Assembly (NCBI RefSeq): GCF_001315015.1
Contig: NZ_CP012917.1
Location: 189,001-253,000 of the forward strand
Direction of reading: 5' to 3'
Length of the DNA stretch: 64,000 nt
Source: Azospirillum brasilense
Lineage (GTDB): Bacteria > Pseudomonadota > Alphaproteobacteria > Azospirillales > Azospirillaceae
A model generated the notes under the pieces. It saw only the letters and a list, made by a program, of their open reading frames with translations, had not been told where the DNA came from and searched no databases. Position 1 is the stretch's first letter, and the number at the start of each line of letters is the position of its first letter. Shown one piece after another: positions 25,379 to 38,340 of the stretch. The position numbers and the translations under genes were made by a program.

Positions 25379-25392
25379 TGTAAACGTTTTCA
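25379..25392. promoter_or_regulatory. LacI/FruR-type operator-like site downstream of fruA
   Basis: TGTAAACGTTTTCA lies 26 bases beyond the fruA stop. Its reverse complement differs at one of 14 positions from the site at 30756-30769 in front of fruB. It could be an auxiliary FruR site, or a chance match. Confidence 0.4.
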
Positions 25393-25417
25393 TCTCGACG
25401 ATGTATTCGCAGCGCTG

Positions 25418-27151
<1,734 letters not shown>

Positions 27152-27186
27152 GGTTTCCTCCCGAGCGGTCGCCCGCTCCCCGTTCA

Positions 27187-28145
27187 TTAAAGCGTTGATA
27201 TCTCGACCTGTCCGGCAAGCGCGCGGACCGTGTCCGCCGCCGGCAGGTTGGGTCCGAAGCAGCCGAGCTTCGCCGTGGCGAAGGCCACCGACAGGCGGGC
27301 GACGCCCTCCAGCGGCGCGTCCGCGCCGAAGGCGGCGATCAGCCCCGCCACCATGGCGTCGCCGGCCCCCACCGTGCTCAGCGCGTTGACCGCCGGCAGC
27401 CGGGCGTGCAGCGCCGGGCCGTCGGCCACGAACAGCGCGCCGTCCACCCCCAGCGAGACCACCACGACCGCCACGCCGTTGCGGTGCAGGCCGCGCGCCG
27501 CCTCCAGAAGGTCGGCGGTGGCGGGCAGGGGCGCGCCGGCCCAGGCTTCCAGCTCGTGCCGGTTGGGCTTGATGCAGAAGGGCAGGTCCGGGGCGGCCAG
27601 CGCCGCCGCCAGTGGCGGGCCGCTGCTGTCCAGCACGACGCGGGCGCCCTGGGCGCGCAGGTCCGCCGTCAGCGTCGCGTAGCTGTCCGCCGGCAGCCCG
27701 TCCGGCAGGCTTCCCGCCAGCAGGACCGGCGTGCCGGGAAGCACCAGCTCGCGCAGGGTGCGGCGGACGCGGTCGAGCGCGTCGGCGTCGGCGGTCAGGC
27801 CGGGCAGATTGAGGTCGGTGGTGTCGGCGGCGGCGCGGTCGGCGATCTTCACGTTGACGCGCGTCTCGCCGGGCAGCCGGACGAAGCGGTCGGCGATGCC
27901 CTTGGCGGCGAACAGCGCCTCGAAGGCCGCGGCGTTGCCGCTGCCCAGCAGGCCGGTGGCGACCACCGGCGTGCCCCAGTCGGCGAGGCAGCTCGCCACG
28001 TTCACCCCCTTGCCGCCGGCGTTGCGCCGCACGGCGCTCGCCCGGTGGACATGGCCGGGGCGCAGCGCCTCCACCGTGATGGTCTGGTCGATGGCCGGGT
28101 TCAGCGTGACGGTGACGACCGGCCGGATGTCCTCTTCGAACGTGC

Positions 28146-28149
<4 letters not shown>
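27187..28149 (-). CDS. fruK: 1-phosphofructokinase
   Basis: This 320-residue PfkB-family kinase phosphorylates fructose 1-phosphate to the 1,6-bisphosphate. It shows TLNPAIDQTITV at the N-terminus, a glycine-rich substrate segment RRNAGGKGVNVASCLADWG at about residues 40-58, and the catalytic anion-hole motif VGAGDAMVAG near residue 258 with the base aspartate. The ATG at 28149 overlaps the fruB stop (ATGA), so expression is coupled. Length is typical for the family. Confidence 0.97.
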
Positions 28150-30686
<2,537 letters not shown>

Positions 30687-30755
30687 GGCGGGTCCGTCTC
30701 CTCCGTTCGGTGTGGTGCCGGGCGTTCTTGGGCGTCGTCCTTGCAGCGCTGTTAT

Positions 30756-30769
30756 TGAAAACGATTACA
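30756..30769. promoter_or_regulatory. FruR-type operator in the fruB promoter
   Basis: TGAAAACGATTACA, a LacI-family-like imperfect palindrome centred on CG, lies 70 bases before the fruB start in an AT-rich patch. It is the likely control site of FruR, encoded divergently. Confidence 0.6.
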
Positions 30770-30857
30770 TCTGGTTCTGTCAACGGAGTTTGCATTGAAT
30801 CCGCGGACTCCTTCGGGCAGACTGTGCCGTATGGGGCGGTGGATTGGCCCTAAGGGA

Positions 30858-30871
30858 TGGAAACGATTTCA
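30858..30871. promoter_or_regulatory. FruR-type operator upstream of fruR
   Basis: TGGAAACGATTTCA is a second LacI-like palindrome centred on CG, 37 bases before the ATG of the regulator. It suggests autoregulation and, with the site at 30756-30769, cooperative control of the divergent promoters. Confidence 0.6.
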
Positions 30872-30907
30872 AAAACAGTTTCAAGACGGATCGGTGACCG
30901 GATCATC

Positions 30908-31936
30908 ATGAGCGACAGCGCCAAAGCCACCGGAATCAAGGCGGTCGGAATCAAGGATGTCGCCCGCGAGGCCGGCGTCTCGGTCGCCACGGTGTCGCGG
31001 GTGCTGAGCAACGGCCCGGTCAGCGACGCGCTGCGCGCGCGGGTGGAGGATGCGGTGCTGGCCACCGGCTACCGCCCGAACCTGTCGGCGCGGCGGCTGC
31101 GGTCGCAGCATTCCCAGACCATCGGGCTGATCGTCTCGGACATCCGCAACCCCTTCTTCACCGCGGTCAGCCGCGCGGTGGAGGACGCCGCCTTCCAGGC
31201 CGGCATGCGGGTGATCCTGTGCAACACCGACGAGAACCCGGAGCGGGAGGCCATGTACCTGCGGCTGATGCAGGAGGAGCGGGTGACCGGCCTGATCTTC
31301 GCGCCGACCCGCGCGACGCTGGCCCAGCTCGACCGGACCGACCTGGATTTCCCGGTGGTGCTGATCGACCGCAGCGCGCCGGCCGGGCGCTTCGATTCGG
31401 TGGTTCTCGACAACCCGCAGGCCGCCGCCCTGCTGGTCGATCACCTGCATGGCCAGGGCTACCGCCGCATCGCCGGCCTGTTCGGCAACACCAGCACCAC
31501 GGCGGTGGAGCGCCACGCCGGCTATCAGGCGGCGCTGGCCGCCCACGGTCTGCACGCCGAGGCGCGCTTCGTCCCGCCGACGGCGGAGGCGGCGGAGGCG
31601 GAGATCGCCCGCTGGCTGGCGGCAGCCCAGCGCTCCGGCGCCATGCCGGACGCGGTGATGGTCAGCAACAGCCTGCTGCTGATGGGCGTGGTCAAGGCCA
31701 CGCGGACGCTGGGGCTGACGATCCCCGGCGATCTGGCGGTGACCGGCTTCGACAACGAGCCCTGGACGGAGCTGGTCGGCCCCGGCCTGACGGTGATCGA
31801 ACAGCCGGTCCACGAGATCGGGCGGGCCGCCATGACGCTGCTGTTCGAGCGGCTCGACGACCCGGAACGGGCGACGCGCAAAGTGGTGCTGTCGGGGACC
31901 TGCGTGGCGCGGGGGTCGACGGGCGGGGTGGGGTGA
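30908..31936 (+). CDS. LacI-family regulator of the fructose operon (FruR-like)
   Basis: This 342-residue regulator has a LacI-type HTH (IKDVAREAGVSVATVSRVLS, residues about 14-34), a hinge region and a periplasmic-binding-like domain (IGLIVSDIRNPFFTAVSRAV). The operator-like palindrome at 30858-30871 argues for the ATG at 30908 rather than an upstream one at 30857. It is divergent from fruBKA and so is expected to repress it, with fructose 1-phosphate as the usual effector in this group. The effector is inferred. Confidence 0.92.
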   Translation: MSDSAKATGIKAVGIKDVAREAGVSVATVSRVLSNGPVSDALRARVEDAVLATGYRPNLSARRLRSQHSQTIGLIVSDIRNPFFTAVSRAVEDAAFQAGMRVILCNTDENPEREAMYLRLMQEERVTGLIFAPTRATLAQLDRTDLDFPVVLIDRSAPAGRFDSVVLDNPQAAALLVDHLHGQGYRRIAGLFGNTSTTAVERHAGYQAALAAHGLHAEARFVPPTAEAAEAEIARWLAAAQRSGAMPDAVMVSNSLLLMGVVKATRTLGLTIPGDLAVTGFDNEPWTELVGPGLTVIEQPVHEIGRAAMTLLFERLDDPERATRKVVLSGTCVARGSTGGVG

Positions 31937-31954
31937 GTGGTTGCGGCGGTGCCC

Positions 31955-32035
31955 CCCTCCCGACCTCCCCCCGCTCCGCAGAGGGAGGAGTTAAGCCCTC
32001 CCCTGCAAAGCGGGGGAGGGTTGGGTGGGGGCTCG
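31955..32035. repeat. GC-rich intergenic palindromic repeat
   Basis: CCTCCC- and GGGAGG-rich arms with GCGGGGGAGGGTTGGGTGGG between fruR and the TetR gene form a long imperfect hairpin. It belongs to the same loose family as the elements at 36216, 43440 and 49147. Both flanking genes end here, so it may work as a bidirectional transcription end. Confidence 0.6.
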
Positions 32036-32061
32036 ATGGAACCACTTACCCCGATCGCTTT

Positions 32062-32838
32062 TTACCCCCTCTTGCCCCGTCCCGGCGCCCGCACGGGGTC
32101 CGGCACCGGGGCAAGCATGCCGGCGCTGACGAAGCTGCTGATCTCCGTGATGATCTCGTCCGGGTCGCCGGGGTTGCAGATGCCCGGCGCCAGCTCCTCC
32201 AGCCGGTGGGTGTCGGAGAAGGCGTAGAGATAGGCGCCGATCATCAGCGTCATCCGCCAGTAGACGTCCCGCTCCGACAGATGCGGCAGCGCCTCCTTCA
32301 GCGCGGCGGCGAAGATGCGCGTGGAGGCGTCGTAGGCCTCGTTGCGCAGCTTGTAGGAAATCTCCGGCGGCTCGGTGTGCAGCCGGGCCTGAAGCCGCAT
32401 GAAGGTGCGGCCCCCCTCCGTCTCGCGCATGGCCAGCGCCGGCATCAGGAAGGCGTAGACGATGTCGCGCACCGGCGGCGGTGCGGGGCCGCGGCGCAGC
32501 GCCTCCAGCCGCTCCATGCGCTCGTCGGCGATCTTCCGGCCGCGGCGCAGGAAGACCTCCTCGAACAGCCCGTGCTTGGACCCGAAATAGTAGCTGATGA
32601 GGGCCTGGGTCACCTCGGCCCGGTCGGCGACGTTGCGCAGGCTGGTGCCGGCGTAGCCGAGGTTGGCGAACTCCAGTTCCGCCGCGTCCAGGATCTGGTC
32701 GCGCACGTTGCTGGTGCCCTCCGGACGGCCCGGGCCGGCGCGGCGGCCGCGCGCGGGGCGGCCCCGCGCCGGGCCGCTCTCCGGCGCGGTGTCGGCGACG
32801 GGCGCGCTGTCCTGGACTTTGCTCATCGGTCGGCTCAT
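32062..32838 (-). CDS. TetR-family transcriptional regulator (NicS-like position)
   Basis: This 258-residue regulator has a basic, proline- and arginine-rich N-terminal tail of about 40 residues before the HTH. The HTH lies at about residues 45-95 (ILDAAELEFANLGYAGTSLRNVADRA, EVTQALISYYFGSKHGLFEEVF). A C-terminal helical ligand-binding domain follows. GGGAG precedes the ATG at 32838; an ATG at 32826 is an alternative. It is the last gene on the nicotinate strand, 79 bases after nicF. Pseudomonas putida has a TetR-family NicS, so a regulatory role in this cluster is likely. Three related palindromes (37519, 42510, 43047) are candidate sites. Confidence 0.9.
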   Translation of the reverse strand: MSRPMSKVQDSAPVADTAPESGPARGRPARGRRAGPGRPEGTSNVRDQILDAAELEFANLGYAGTSLRNVADRAEVTQALISYYFGSKHGLFEEVFLRRGRKIADERMERLEALRRGPAPPPVRDIVYAFLMPALAMRETEGGRTFMRLQARLHTEPPEISYKLRNEAYDASTRIFAAALKEALPHLSERDVYWRMTLMIGAYLYAFSDTHRLEELAPGICNPGDPDEIITEISSFVSAGMLAPVPDPVRAPGRGKRG

Positions 32839-32917
32839 CTCACTCCCGGCGGCACGCTTCGGATGGAAAGTCTAACATGGTGCAACGCCCGATCCTCTTT
32901 TCAACCATGACCGCGTC

Positions 32918-33532
32918 TCACAAGGCGAGAACGCGCTCCGCCGGAACCACGTCGCCGTATTTCTGGCCGATGTCGAACAGGTTGGCCTCGTGCGGCGCCA
33001 GGGCGCGATCGCCCACGCAATCGGCCATGACGACCGGACGGAAGCCGTGGCACATGGCGTCCACCACGCTGGCCCGCACGCAGCCGCTCGTCGTCGCTCC
33101 GGCGATCAAAAGAGTCTCGACGCCGCGCTGTGTCAACCACGGCGCCAGCCCGGTCCCGAAAAAGGCCGAGGGCACCGTCTTGCGCACCACCAGCTCCCCC
33201 GGCACCGGGGTCAGCTCCGGCACGATGGCGCTGATGGGCGCATGCTCCGTCAGGGTCTGCATGCCCGGCACCTTGATGGAGAAGACGTTCCCGTCAGACC
33301 CATCGTCGGCGTAGACGATCCGGCTGTGGGCGACCGCCCAGCCCATGGCGCGGGCCTTCTCCAGCACCTGCGCCGTGCGGGCGATGGCCGGCGCGATGTT
33401 GCCGCCACCGAACACCGCCGGGTCGGCGAAGCCGTTGACGAAATCGACGATCAGCAGCCCGATCCGGCCCTGGATGCCCAGCGACCGGCCGAAGCCCTGA
33501 CGCTCGTAGACGGCCTGTTCCGCAACACTCAT
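32918..33532 (-). CDS. nicF: Maleamate amidohydrolase
   Basis: This 204-residue isochorismatase-fold amidase hydrolyses maleamate to maleate and ammonia. The catalytic triad of the family is present: D30 in LLIVDFVNGF, K118 in VVRKTVPSAF and C151 in GATTSGCVRAS. The start overlaps the stop of nicX (ATGA). Its place between nicX and the end of an operon with nicD and nicE gives the specific name. Without the context it would be called an N-carbamoylsarcosine amidase-like protein. Confidence 0.9.
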   Translation of the reverse strand: MSVAEQAVYERQGFGRSLGIQGRIGLLIVDFVNGFADPAVFGGGNIAPAIARTAQVLEKARAMGWAVAHSRIVYADDGSDGNVFSIKVPGMQTLTEHAPISAIVPELTPVPGELVVRKTVPSAFFGTGLAPWLTQRGVETLLIAGATTSGCVRASVVDAMCHGFRPVVMADCVGDRALAPHEANLFDIGQKYGDVVPAERVLAL

Positions 33533-34578
33533 TGCGCCAATTCCTTTCCGGCGAGCAGCTTGCCCTCGCGGACGACCGCGCGCCCGTCCAGGCTGACGGT
33601 GCAGTTCCGCATGGGGATGTCGATGTGGCAGGCGGTGGTGCGCGACCCGCCCGCCTCGTTGTTGGGGCCGAGCGAGAACAGGAAGTTCCCGGCGAAGGCC
33701 CGCGCGTCCATGCCCAGCGTCTGCTCCCGGTCGTAGAGACCGAGCGTCGACCAGCGTGCCCGCTTCTGCGTGCCCCAGCCGATGTGGGAGATGGCGTAGG
33801 CCTCCGGGTCGGCGAAGGCGTCCATATAGTCGTTCAGCAGGTCGGCGTCCAAACCGCCGGTGATGGCGGTGACGTAGCCCTTCTCCACCGTCATCTCGAT
33901 CTGCGAGGTCAGGTAGGACTTCATCGGCAGGAGGATGTCGCCCTTGTCGAGCACGATCCGCCCGCTCGCCTGCCCCTCGTTGGGGAAGGTGAAGCCGAAG
34001 CCGCTCGGCCAATGGTCCCAGCGGCCCGGCTCGTCGACGAAGCCGTATTCCTGCACCGTCGGGAATTCCCCGATGGGCAGGCGCAGGTCGGTGCCGGCCC
34101 GCGAGGTGACGTGCATCTCCTTCGCGGCCTTCAGCAGCGCCGTCGCCTCGCCCACCGTCGCCTTGTCCTCCAGGCTGGGCAGCAGGCGGACCAGCACCTC
34201 CGGCGGTTCGACGGCGAGCAGGATCTTGGTGCCGCTCTCCAGGATCTCCATCTGCTCCGGCGAGAAGAGGAGCGTCATCAGGTCCAGCACCAGATCGCTT
34301 TCCTTCAGCGCGGCCATGGCGGCGCGGTTGCCAGTCAGCGGGGTGGTGCCGAGATAAGCGAGGCTGTCGCGGCTGTGGGCGTGCTCCGCGTTGACCGGCG
34401 GCAGATCCAGCCGGTTGACCCGCGCGCCCAGGGTGGAGGCGGCGATCAGGGCGGTGCGCAGGGTCTGCGGATGGGTGCTGTCGCTGGTCAGGACGGTGAC
34501 CACCTCCTGCGGCTTCAGCTTCGACAGGGTCAGAACATGGGTCCAGGCGCGGACCATATCGGCGTCACTGACGGGCAT
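33529..34578 (-). CDS. nicX: 2,5-dihydroxypyridine 5,6-dioxygenase
   Basis: This iron(II) dioxygenase opens the ring of 2,5-dihydroxypyridine to N-formylmaleamate. The 349-residue protein is the length of P. putida NicX. The three iron ligands I remember for that enzyme fall exactly at the same numbers here: H265 in ISHIGWG, H318 and D320 in ACHIDIPM. The fold is that of leucyl-aminopeptidase-like (M29) proteins. It is followed by nicF with an ATGA overlap and preceded by the N-formylmaleamate deformylase gene. Confidence 0.93.
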   Translation of the reverse strand: MPVSDADMVRAWTHVLTLSKLKPQEVVTVLTSDSTHPQTLRTALIAASTLGARVNRLDLPPVNAEHAHSRDSLAYLGTTPLTGNRAAMAALKESDLVLDLMTLLFSPEQMEILESGTKILLAVEPPEVLVRLLPSLEDKATVGEATALLKAAKEMHVTSRAGTDLRLPIGEFPTVQEYGFVDEPGRWDHWPSGFGFTFPNEGQASGRIVLDKGDILLPMKSYLTSQIEMTVEKGYVTAITGGLDADLLNDYMDAFADPEAYAISHIGWGTQKRARWSTLGLYDREQTLGMDARAFAGNFLFSLGPNNEAGGSRTTACHIDIPMRNCTVSLDGRAVVREGKLLAGKELAQ

Positions 34579-34605
34579 GATGCGTGTCCCTTTCCTGAAT
34601 GGCGG

Positions 34606-35415
34606 TCAGACGGCGGTGCCGAGGAAGGTGCCGAAGGCGCGGTAGAAGCCCTCTTCGTCGTCCCAGGGGATCATGTGGCCGGCCCCCTCGACGCGGGTGA
34701 CGGCCAGCTCGGGCTGGAGCTTGCGGATTTCCGCTTCCTCCTCGGGCCGGATCACGTCGCCGCGCCCGGCGGCGATCAGCAGGGCCGGGCAGGGGATGCG
34801 CGGGAAATCCGCGTGGATATCGTCGGTCTGGAAGTCGTTGAAGGCGGTGACGATGGCCCGCTCGTCGCAGGTGTGCAGCCATTCGGCGCGCAGCCGGAGC
34901 TGCTCCTCCGTCCAGGTCGGGCAGAAGGGCCGCATCGCCTCCAGGTCGGCGCCCTCGCGCATGAGGCGGATGGAATCCACGTACCAGGGCAACTGCGCCG
35001 GGTAGGGACGGCGGCCCGGTCCGGAGACCGGCGGATCGACCATGACCAGCCGCGCCGGGGCGGCGCCATGGCGGCTGACCGCGCGCAGGCCGATGCGGGC
35101 GCCCATGGAGTGGCCGACCAGCGCGTAGTCGCGCAGGCCCAACGCCTCGGCGAAGGCCGTCACGTCGGCGGCCATGGCGTCCAGCCCGTAATCGAGCGCG
35201 TCCGACGCCTCCGACAGGCCGCGCCCGCGCACGTCGAGCACGTAGGTGTCAAAGTTGCGCCCGAAGCGCTCCGCCACGAAGCCCCAGGTGACGGCGGGGC
35301 TGGTGATGCCCGGCACAATCACCACCGGACGCCCCTGGCCGCCGTAGCGCAGGTAATGCTGGCGGATGCCGTTGGCGCGGACGTTCGCGCCGTAGCGGTA
35401 GGTGCTGCTGGTCAT
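34606..35415 (-). CDS. nicD: N-formylmaleamate deformylase (alpha/beta hydrolase)
   Basis: This 269-residue alpha/beta hydrolase removes formate from N-formylmaleamate. The triad is S103 in VGHSMGARIG, D127 in VMVDPPVSG and H247 in GAGHMIPWDD. This matches the S101, D125 and H245 of P. putida NicD with a constant shift of two. The gene lies 12 bases after nicE and 27 before nicX. The aromatic-rich lid region DSIRLMREGADLEAMRPF is in the middle. Confidence 0.92.
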   Translation of the reverse strand: MTSSTYRYGANVRANGIRQHYLRYGGQGRPVVIVPGITSPAVTWGFVAERFGRNFDTYVLDVRGRGLSEASDALDYGLDAMAADVTAFAEALGLRDYALVGHSMGARIGLRAVSRHGAAPARLVMVDPPVSGPGRRPYPAQLPWYVDSIRLMREGADLEAMRPFCPTWTEEQLRLRAEWLHTCDERAIVTAFNDFQTDDIHADFPRIPCPALLIAAGRGDVIRPEEEAEIRKLQPELAVTRVEGAGHMIPWDDEEGFYRAFGTFLGTAV

Positions 35416-35427
35416 GGTTTCCCCCGC

Positions 35428-36183
35428 TCAGTAGGCGCCGGAGAGCAGGGCGCCGGCCCCGGGAACGCGCGTCGGCAGGCCCAGCGCCTTCAGCTTGGCG
35501 TAGGTGGTGGCGACGGCGGCGCTCAGCACCGGCTTGCCGGTCATCGCCTCGACCTGCGCGATGGCGGGCAGCGACGGCATCTGGACGCAGGCCGACAGCA
35601 CGACGGCGTCCACCCCGGTGGTGTCCATGCCCGCGACGATTCCCGGCAGGCGGGACGGGTCGTGGCGTCCGACCTCCAGATTGTCGGGGATCTCCAGCGC
35701 GCGCCAGTCGACGACCTGCACGCCCTCATGCTCGATGTAATCGACGACGAGCTGGGCCAGCGGCTTCATGTAGGGGGCGACCAGGGCGATGCGCTTGGCG
35801 CCCACCACATGCAGCCCGTCGACGAGCGCGCCGGCGCTGGTGATGACCGGGGCCGTCCCGCCGTTCTCCGCGGTGCGCCCGTGCAGCCGCTCCTGCGAGA
35901 CGCGGTGGTAGCCCTTGCCCATGCTCATGATGGCGACGAGACAGGCGTAGCCCAGCACGTCGACGCGGGCGTCCGACAGCTCCAGCGCGCAGCGGTCGGA
36001 CTCGGCGTCCATGGCGGCGAGTTCCTCCTTCTTCACCGTCTTCATGCGCATGCGGCTGGAATGAAAGGTGAAGCGGGTGCCGTGCGCCAGCGCGTGGGCG
36101 GTCAGCATCGCCGGGATTTCCGTCTCCATGGTCGTGTTGGAGCTGGGGACGATCTGGCCGATGCGGTAGGTCTTGTTGGTCAT
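35428..36183 (-). CDS. nicE: Maleate cis-trans isomerase (Asp/Glu racemase fold)
   Basis: This 251-residue enzyme converts maleate to fumarate. The two catalytic cysteines of the family are C81 in GYACLVAIM and C199 in LSACVQMPSL. NTTMETEIP near the N-terminus is the substrate-binding segment. It starts with GGACC/GACC-type spacing after a short repeat that separates it from nicC. With NicC, NicX, NicD and NicF it completes the route from 6-hydroxynicotinate to fumarate. Confidence 0.92.
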   Translation of the reverse strand: MTNKTYRIGQIVPSSNTTMETEIPAMLTAHALAHGTRFTFHSSRMRMKTVKKEELAAMDAESDRCALELSDARVDVLGYACLVAIMSMGKGYHRVSQERLHGRTAENGGTAPVITSAGALVDGLHVVGAKRIALVAPYMKPLAQLVVDYIEHEGVQVVDWRALEIPDNLEVGRHDPSRLPGIVAGMDTTGVDAVVLSACVQMPSLPAIAQVEAMTGKPVLSAAVATTYAKLKALGLPTRVPGAGALLSGAY

Positions 36184-36215
36184 GGTCGGTCCTTGGAGAG
36201 GTCTTGCGGCGGCTG

Positions 36216-36263
36216 GCCCCCACCCCGGCCCTCCCCTGCTTGGCGGGGAGGGTTAGGGAGGAG
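36216..36263. repeat. Short GC-rich palindromic repeat between nicE and nicC
   Basis: GCCCCCACCCCGGCCCTCCC and GGCGGGGAGGGTTAGGGAGG form an imperfect hairpin in the 83-base gap. It resembles the arms of the element at 43440-43528. It may moderate transcript levels within the operon. Confidence 0.6.
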
Positions 36264-36266
36264 GCA

Positions 36267-37490
36267 TCACGCCACGAGGCGCGGCTTGTCGGAGAGGTTC
36301 GGGCGGAAGGCGCGGGCGTCGTACTGGTAGACCCAGTTGGCCTGGATGCCGGTGGCCTGCGGGTTGAACAGGCCGCGGAGCCAGTACATGAAGTCGCGCT
36401 TCGCCTGGGCCAGCGGGGAGGGCAGGTGGTAGGTCCGCCCGCGCTCCCGCGCCTCCAGCTGGACGCGGCTGGTGCGGGGAAGCCGCTCCGCCTCGTAGTC
36501 GCGCAGCGCCGAGGCCACGTCGCCGCCGTGCCCCTTCAGGGATTCGGCCAGCACATAGGCGTCCTCGATCGCCATGGCGGCCCCCTGCGAGAGGAAGGGC
36601 AGCATGGGGTGCGCCGCGTCGCCCATCAGCGTGATGCGGCCCTTCGACCAGCTCGTCATCGGGTCGCGGTCGAACAGGCCCCATTTGTAGACCTGGTCCA
36701 CCTTGCTGAAGAGCGTCTCCACGTTGCGGTGCCAGCCGCGGAAGGCGCCGAGCATCTCCTCCTTGCTGCTGGGAGCGTTCCAGGACTCCTCCACCCACTC
36801 CTTGGTTTCGGCGACCGCCACGATGTTCACGGCCTTGCCGCCGCGCACGTAGTAGGTCACGACGTGGCTGTGCGGCCCGAACCAGAAGGAGGCGTCGGGG
36901 CTGACGTAGTCCACGACCCCGCCGGTCGGCACCACGGCGCGGTAGCACATGTGGCCGGTGAAGCGCGGCGCCTCCGGTCCGAACAGGCCGGCGCGCACGA
37001 CGGAGCGCACGCCGTCGGCGCCGACGATCAGGTCGGCCTCGTACTCGCTGCCGTCGCTGAAGCTGGCGACCGCCGAGTTCTTGTCCTGGCGGACGCCGGT
37101 GCAGCTCACCCCGAAATTGGCGACGCTGTCCGGGACCAGCGAGGCCAGGATGGCGTGCAGGTCGGCGCGGTGGATGTGGATGAAGGGCGCGTCGTAGAGC
37201 ACCGGGCAGGTCTCGATCAGCGGCGTGCGGAAGGTCTCCCGCCCGCTGCGCCAGTTGCGCCCGACCAGCGACTGCGGCAGGAAGCCGGCAGCCAGCATCT
37301 TGTCGAGAAGCCCCAGCGACTTGATGACCTTCACCGCGTTCGGCGTCATCTGGATGCCGGCGCCGATCTCGCCGAAGCCCGGTGCCCGCTCGAACAGGCG
37401 GACCTCGAAGCCGCGCTGGAGCAGGCTGCCGGCCAGCGCGACGCCGCCGATGCCGCCGCCGACGATGCCAATTCGCATGTTGGTTCGCAC
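36267..37490 (-). CDS. nicC: FAD-dependent monooxygenase, 6-hydroxynicotinate 3-monooxygenase-like
   Basis: This class A flavin monooxygenase has about 407 residues. GxGxxG FAD motif IGIVGGGIGGVALAGSLLQR lies at the N-terminus, a DG-type motif GADGVRSVVR near residue 165, and the second FAD motif GRITLMGDAAHPMLPFLSQG near 290. NicC hydroxylates and decarboxylates 6-hydroxynicotinate to 2,5-dihydroxypyridine, exactly the substrate of the neighbouring NicX, hence the name. AGGAGG five bases before GTG 37490 favours that start over the ATG at 37478. Salicylate-type hydroxylases share the fold, so the name depends partly on context. Confidence 0.87.
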   Translation of the reverse strand: MRTNMRIGIVGGGIGGVALAGSLLQRGFEVRLFERAPGFGEIGAGIQMTPNAVKVIKSLGLLDKMLAAGFLPQSLVGRNWRSGRETFRTPLIETCPVLYDAPFIHIHRADLHAILASLVPDSVANFGVSCTGVRQDKNSAVASFSDGSEYEADLIVGADGVRSVVRAGLFGPEAPRFTGHMCYRAVVPTGGVVDYVSPDASFWFGPHSHVVTYYVRGGKAVNIVAVAETKEWVEESWNAPSSKEEMLGAFRGWHRNVETLFSKVDQVYKWGLFDRDPMTSWSKGRITLMGDAAHPMLPFLSQGAAMAIEDAYVLAESLKGHGGDVASALRDYEAERLPRTSRVQLEARERGRTYHLPSPLAQAKRDFMYWLRGLFNPQATGIQANWVYQYDARAFRPNLSDKPRLVA

Positions 37491-37518
37491 TCTTGCCTCC
37501 TGAAGGACGGCGACCGAG

Positions 37519-37542
37519 AATTGTTCGGTCGTTCGTTTAATT
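37519..37542. promoter_or_regulatory. Candidate TetR operator in front of nicC
   Basis: A 24-base imperfect palindrome has AATT at both ends and repeated CG steps between. It lies in the 85-base gap between the LivF stop and the nicC start. Its half-site resembles ATTAA-CG found at 42510-42527 and 43047-43064. Binding is inferred. Confidence 0.45.
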
Positions 37543-37575
37543 ATTCGTGACACGGCCATTCGCCGTGTGGCGGCC

Positions 37576-38340
37576 TCAACCGCCCAGATAGGCGCGCAGC
37601 AGGTCGGGATCGCCGCGCAACTCCGCCGAGGGGCGGCTGGCGGTGATGCGGCCCGTCTTGACCACATAGGCGCGGCTGGCGACGCCCAGCGCGTTGTGGA
37701 TGTTCTGCTCGACCAGCAGGACGGTCACGCCGTGGGCGTTGACGGAGCGCACCACGTCGAACACCTCGTCGGCCATCTTCGGGCTGAGGCCGAGGCTGGG
37801 CTCGTCCAGCATCAGCAGCCGCGGCTCCGACATCAGCGCGCGGGCGATGGCGAGCATCTGCTGTTCGCCGCCGCTGAGCGTGCCGGCCATCTGGCGCGAC
37901 CGCTCGCGCAGGCGGGGGAAGCGGTGGAAGGCCATGCCGATGCGCCGCTGCACCTCCTCGCGCGAGCGGCAGAGATAGGCGCCGAGCGCGATGTTCTCCT
38001 GCACCGTCATGTTCGGCCAGACGTGCCGTTCCTCCGGGCAGTGGGCGATGCCGGCGGCGACGATCCGGTCGGCGGGCAGGTTGGCGATGGACTTGCCGTT
38101 CCAGGTGATGGTGCCGGAGCGCGCCTTCAGCAGACCGGAGATGGCCCGCAGGATGGTGCTCTTGCCCGCACCGTTGGCACCGATCAGGGCGACCGTCTCG
38201 CCGGCCCGCACGTCCAGCGACACGCCGTGCAACGCGGCGGTGGAGCCGTAGGCGACGTGCAAGCCCTCCACGGCGAGGACCGGCGCGTCGGCGGCCTGCG
38301 CGATGGCGGAGGGCGAGGGGGATTCGGAGAGCAGCGTCAT
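37576..38340 (-). CDS. LIV-type ABC transporter ATPase, LivF-like (nicotinate operon)
   Basis: This 254-residue ATPase has Walker A GANGAGKST, the Q-loop region CPEERHVWPNMTVQEN, signature LSGGEQQ, Walker B LLMLDEPSLGLSP and switch LLVEQNI. About 25 extra residues precede the ABC domain. The ATG at 38340 overlaps the LivG-like stop (ATGA). It is followed, after a candidate operator, by the nicotinate-degrading genes, so the transporter probably brings in a pyridine carboxylate. Confidence 0.94.
   Translation of the reverse strand: MTLLSESPSPSAIAQAADAPVLAVEGLHVAYGSTAALHGVSLDVRAGETVALIGANGAGKSTILRAISGLLKARSGTITWNGKSIANLPADRIVAAGIAHCPEERHVWPNMTVQENIALGAYLCRSREEVQRRIGMAFHRFPRLRERSRQMAGTLSGGEQQMLAIARALMSEPRLLMLDEPSLGLSPKMADEVFDVVRSVNAHGVTVLLVEQNIHNALGVASRAYVVKTGRITASRPSAELRGDPDLLRAYLGG

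Noticed and set aside
30857..30907. Upstream in-frame ATG of the FruR-like gene
   Set aside because: The added 17 residues would be encoded by the operator-like palindrome at 30858-30871, and the HTH already starts normally after 30908.
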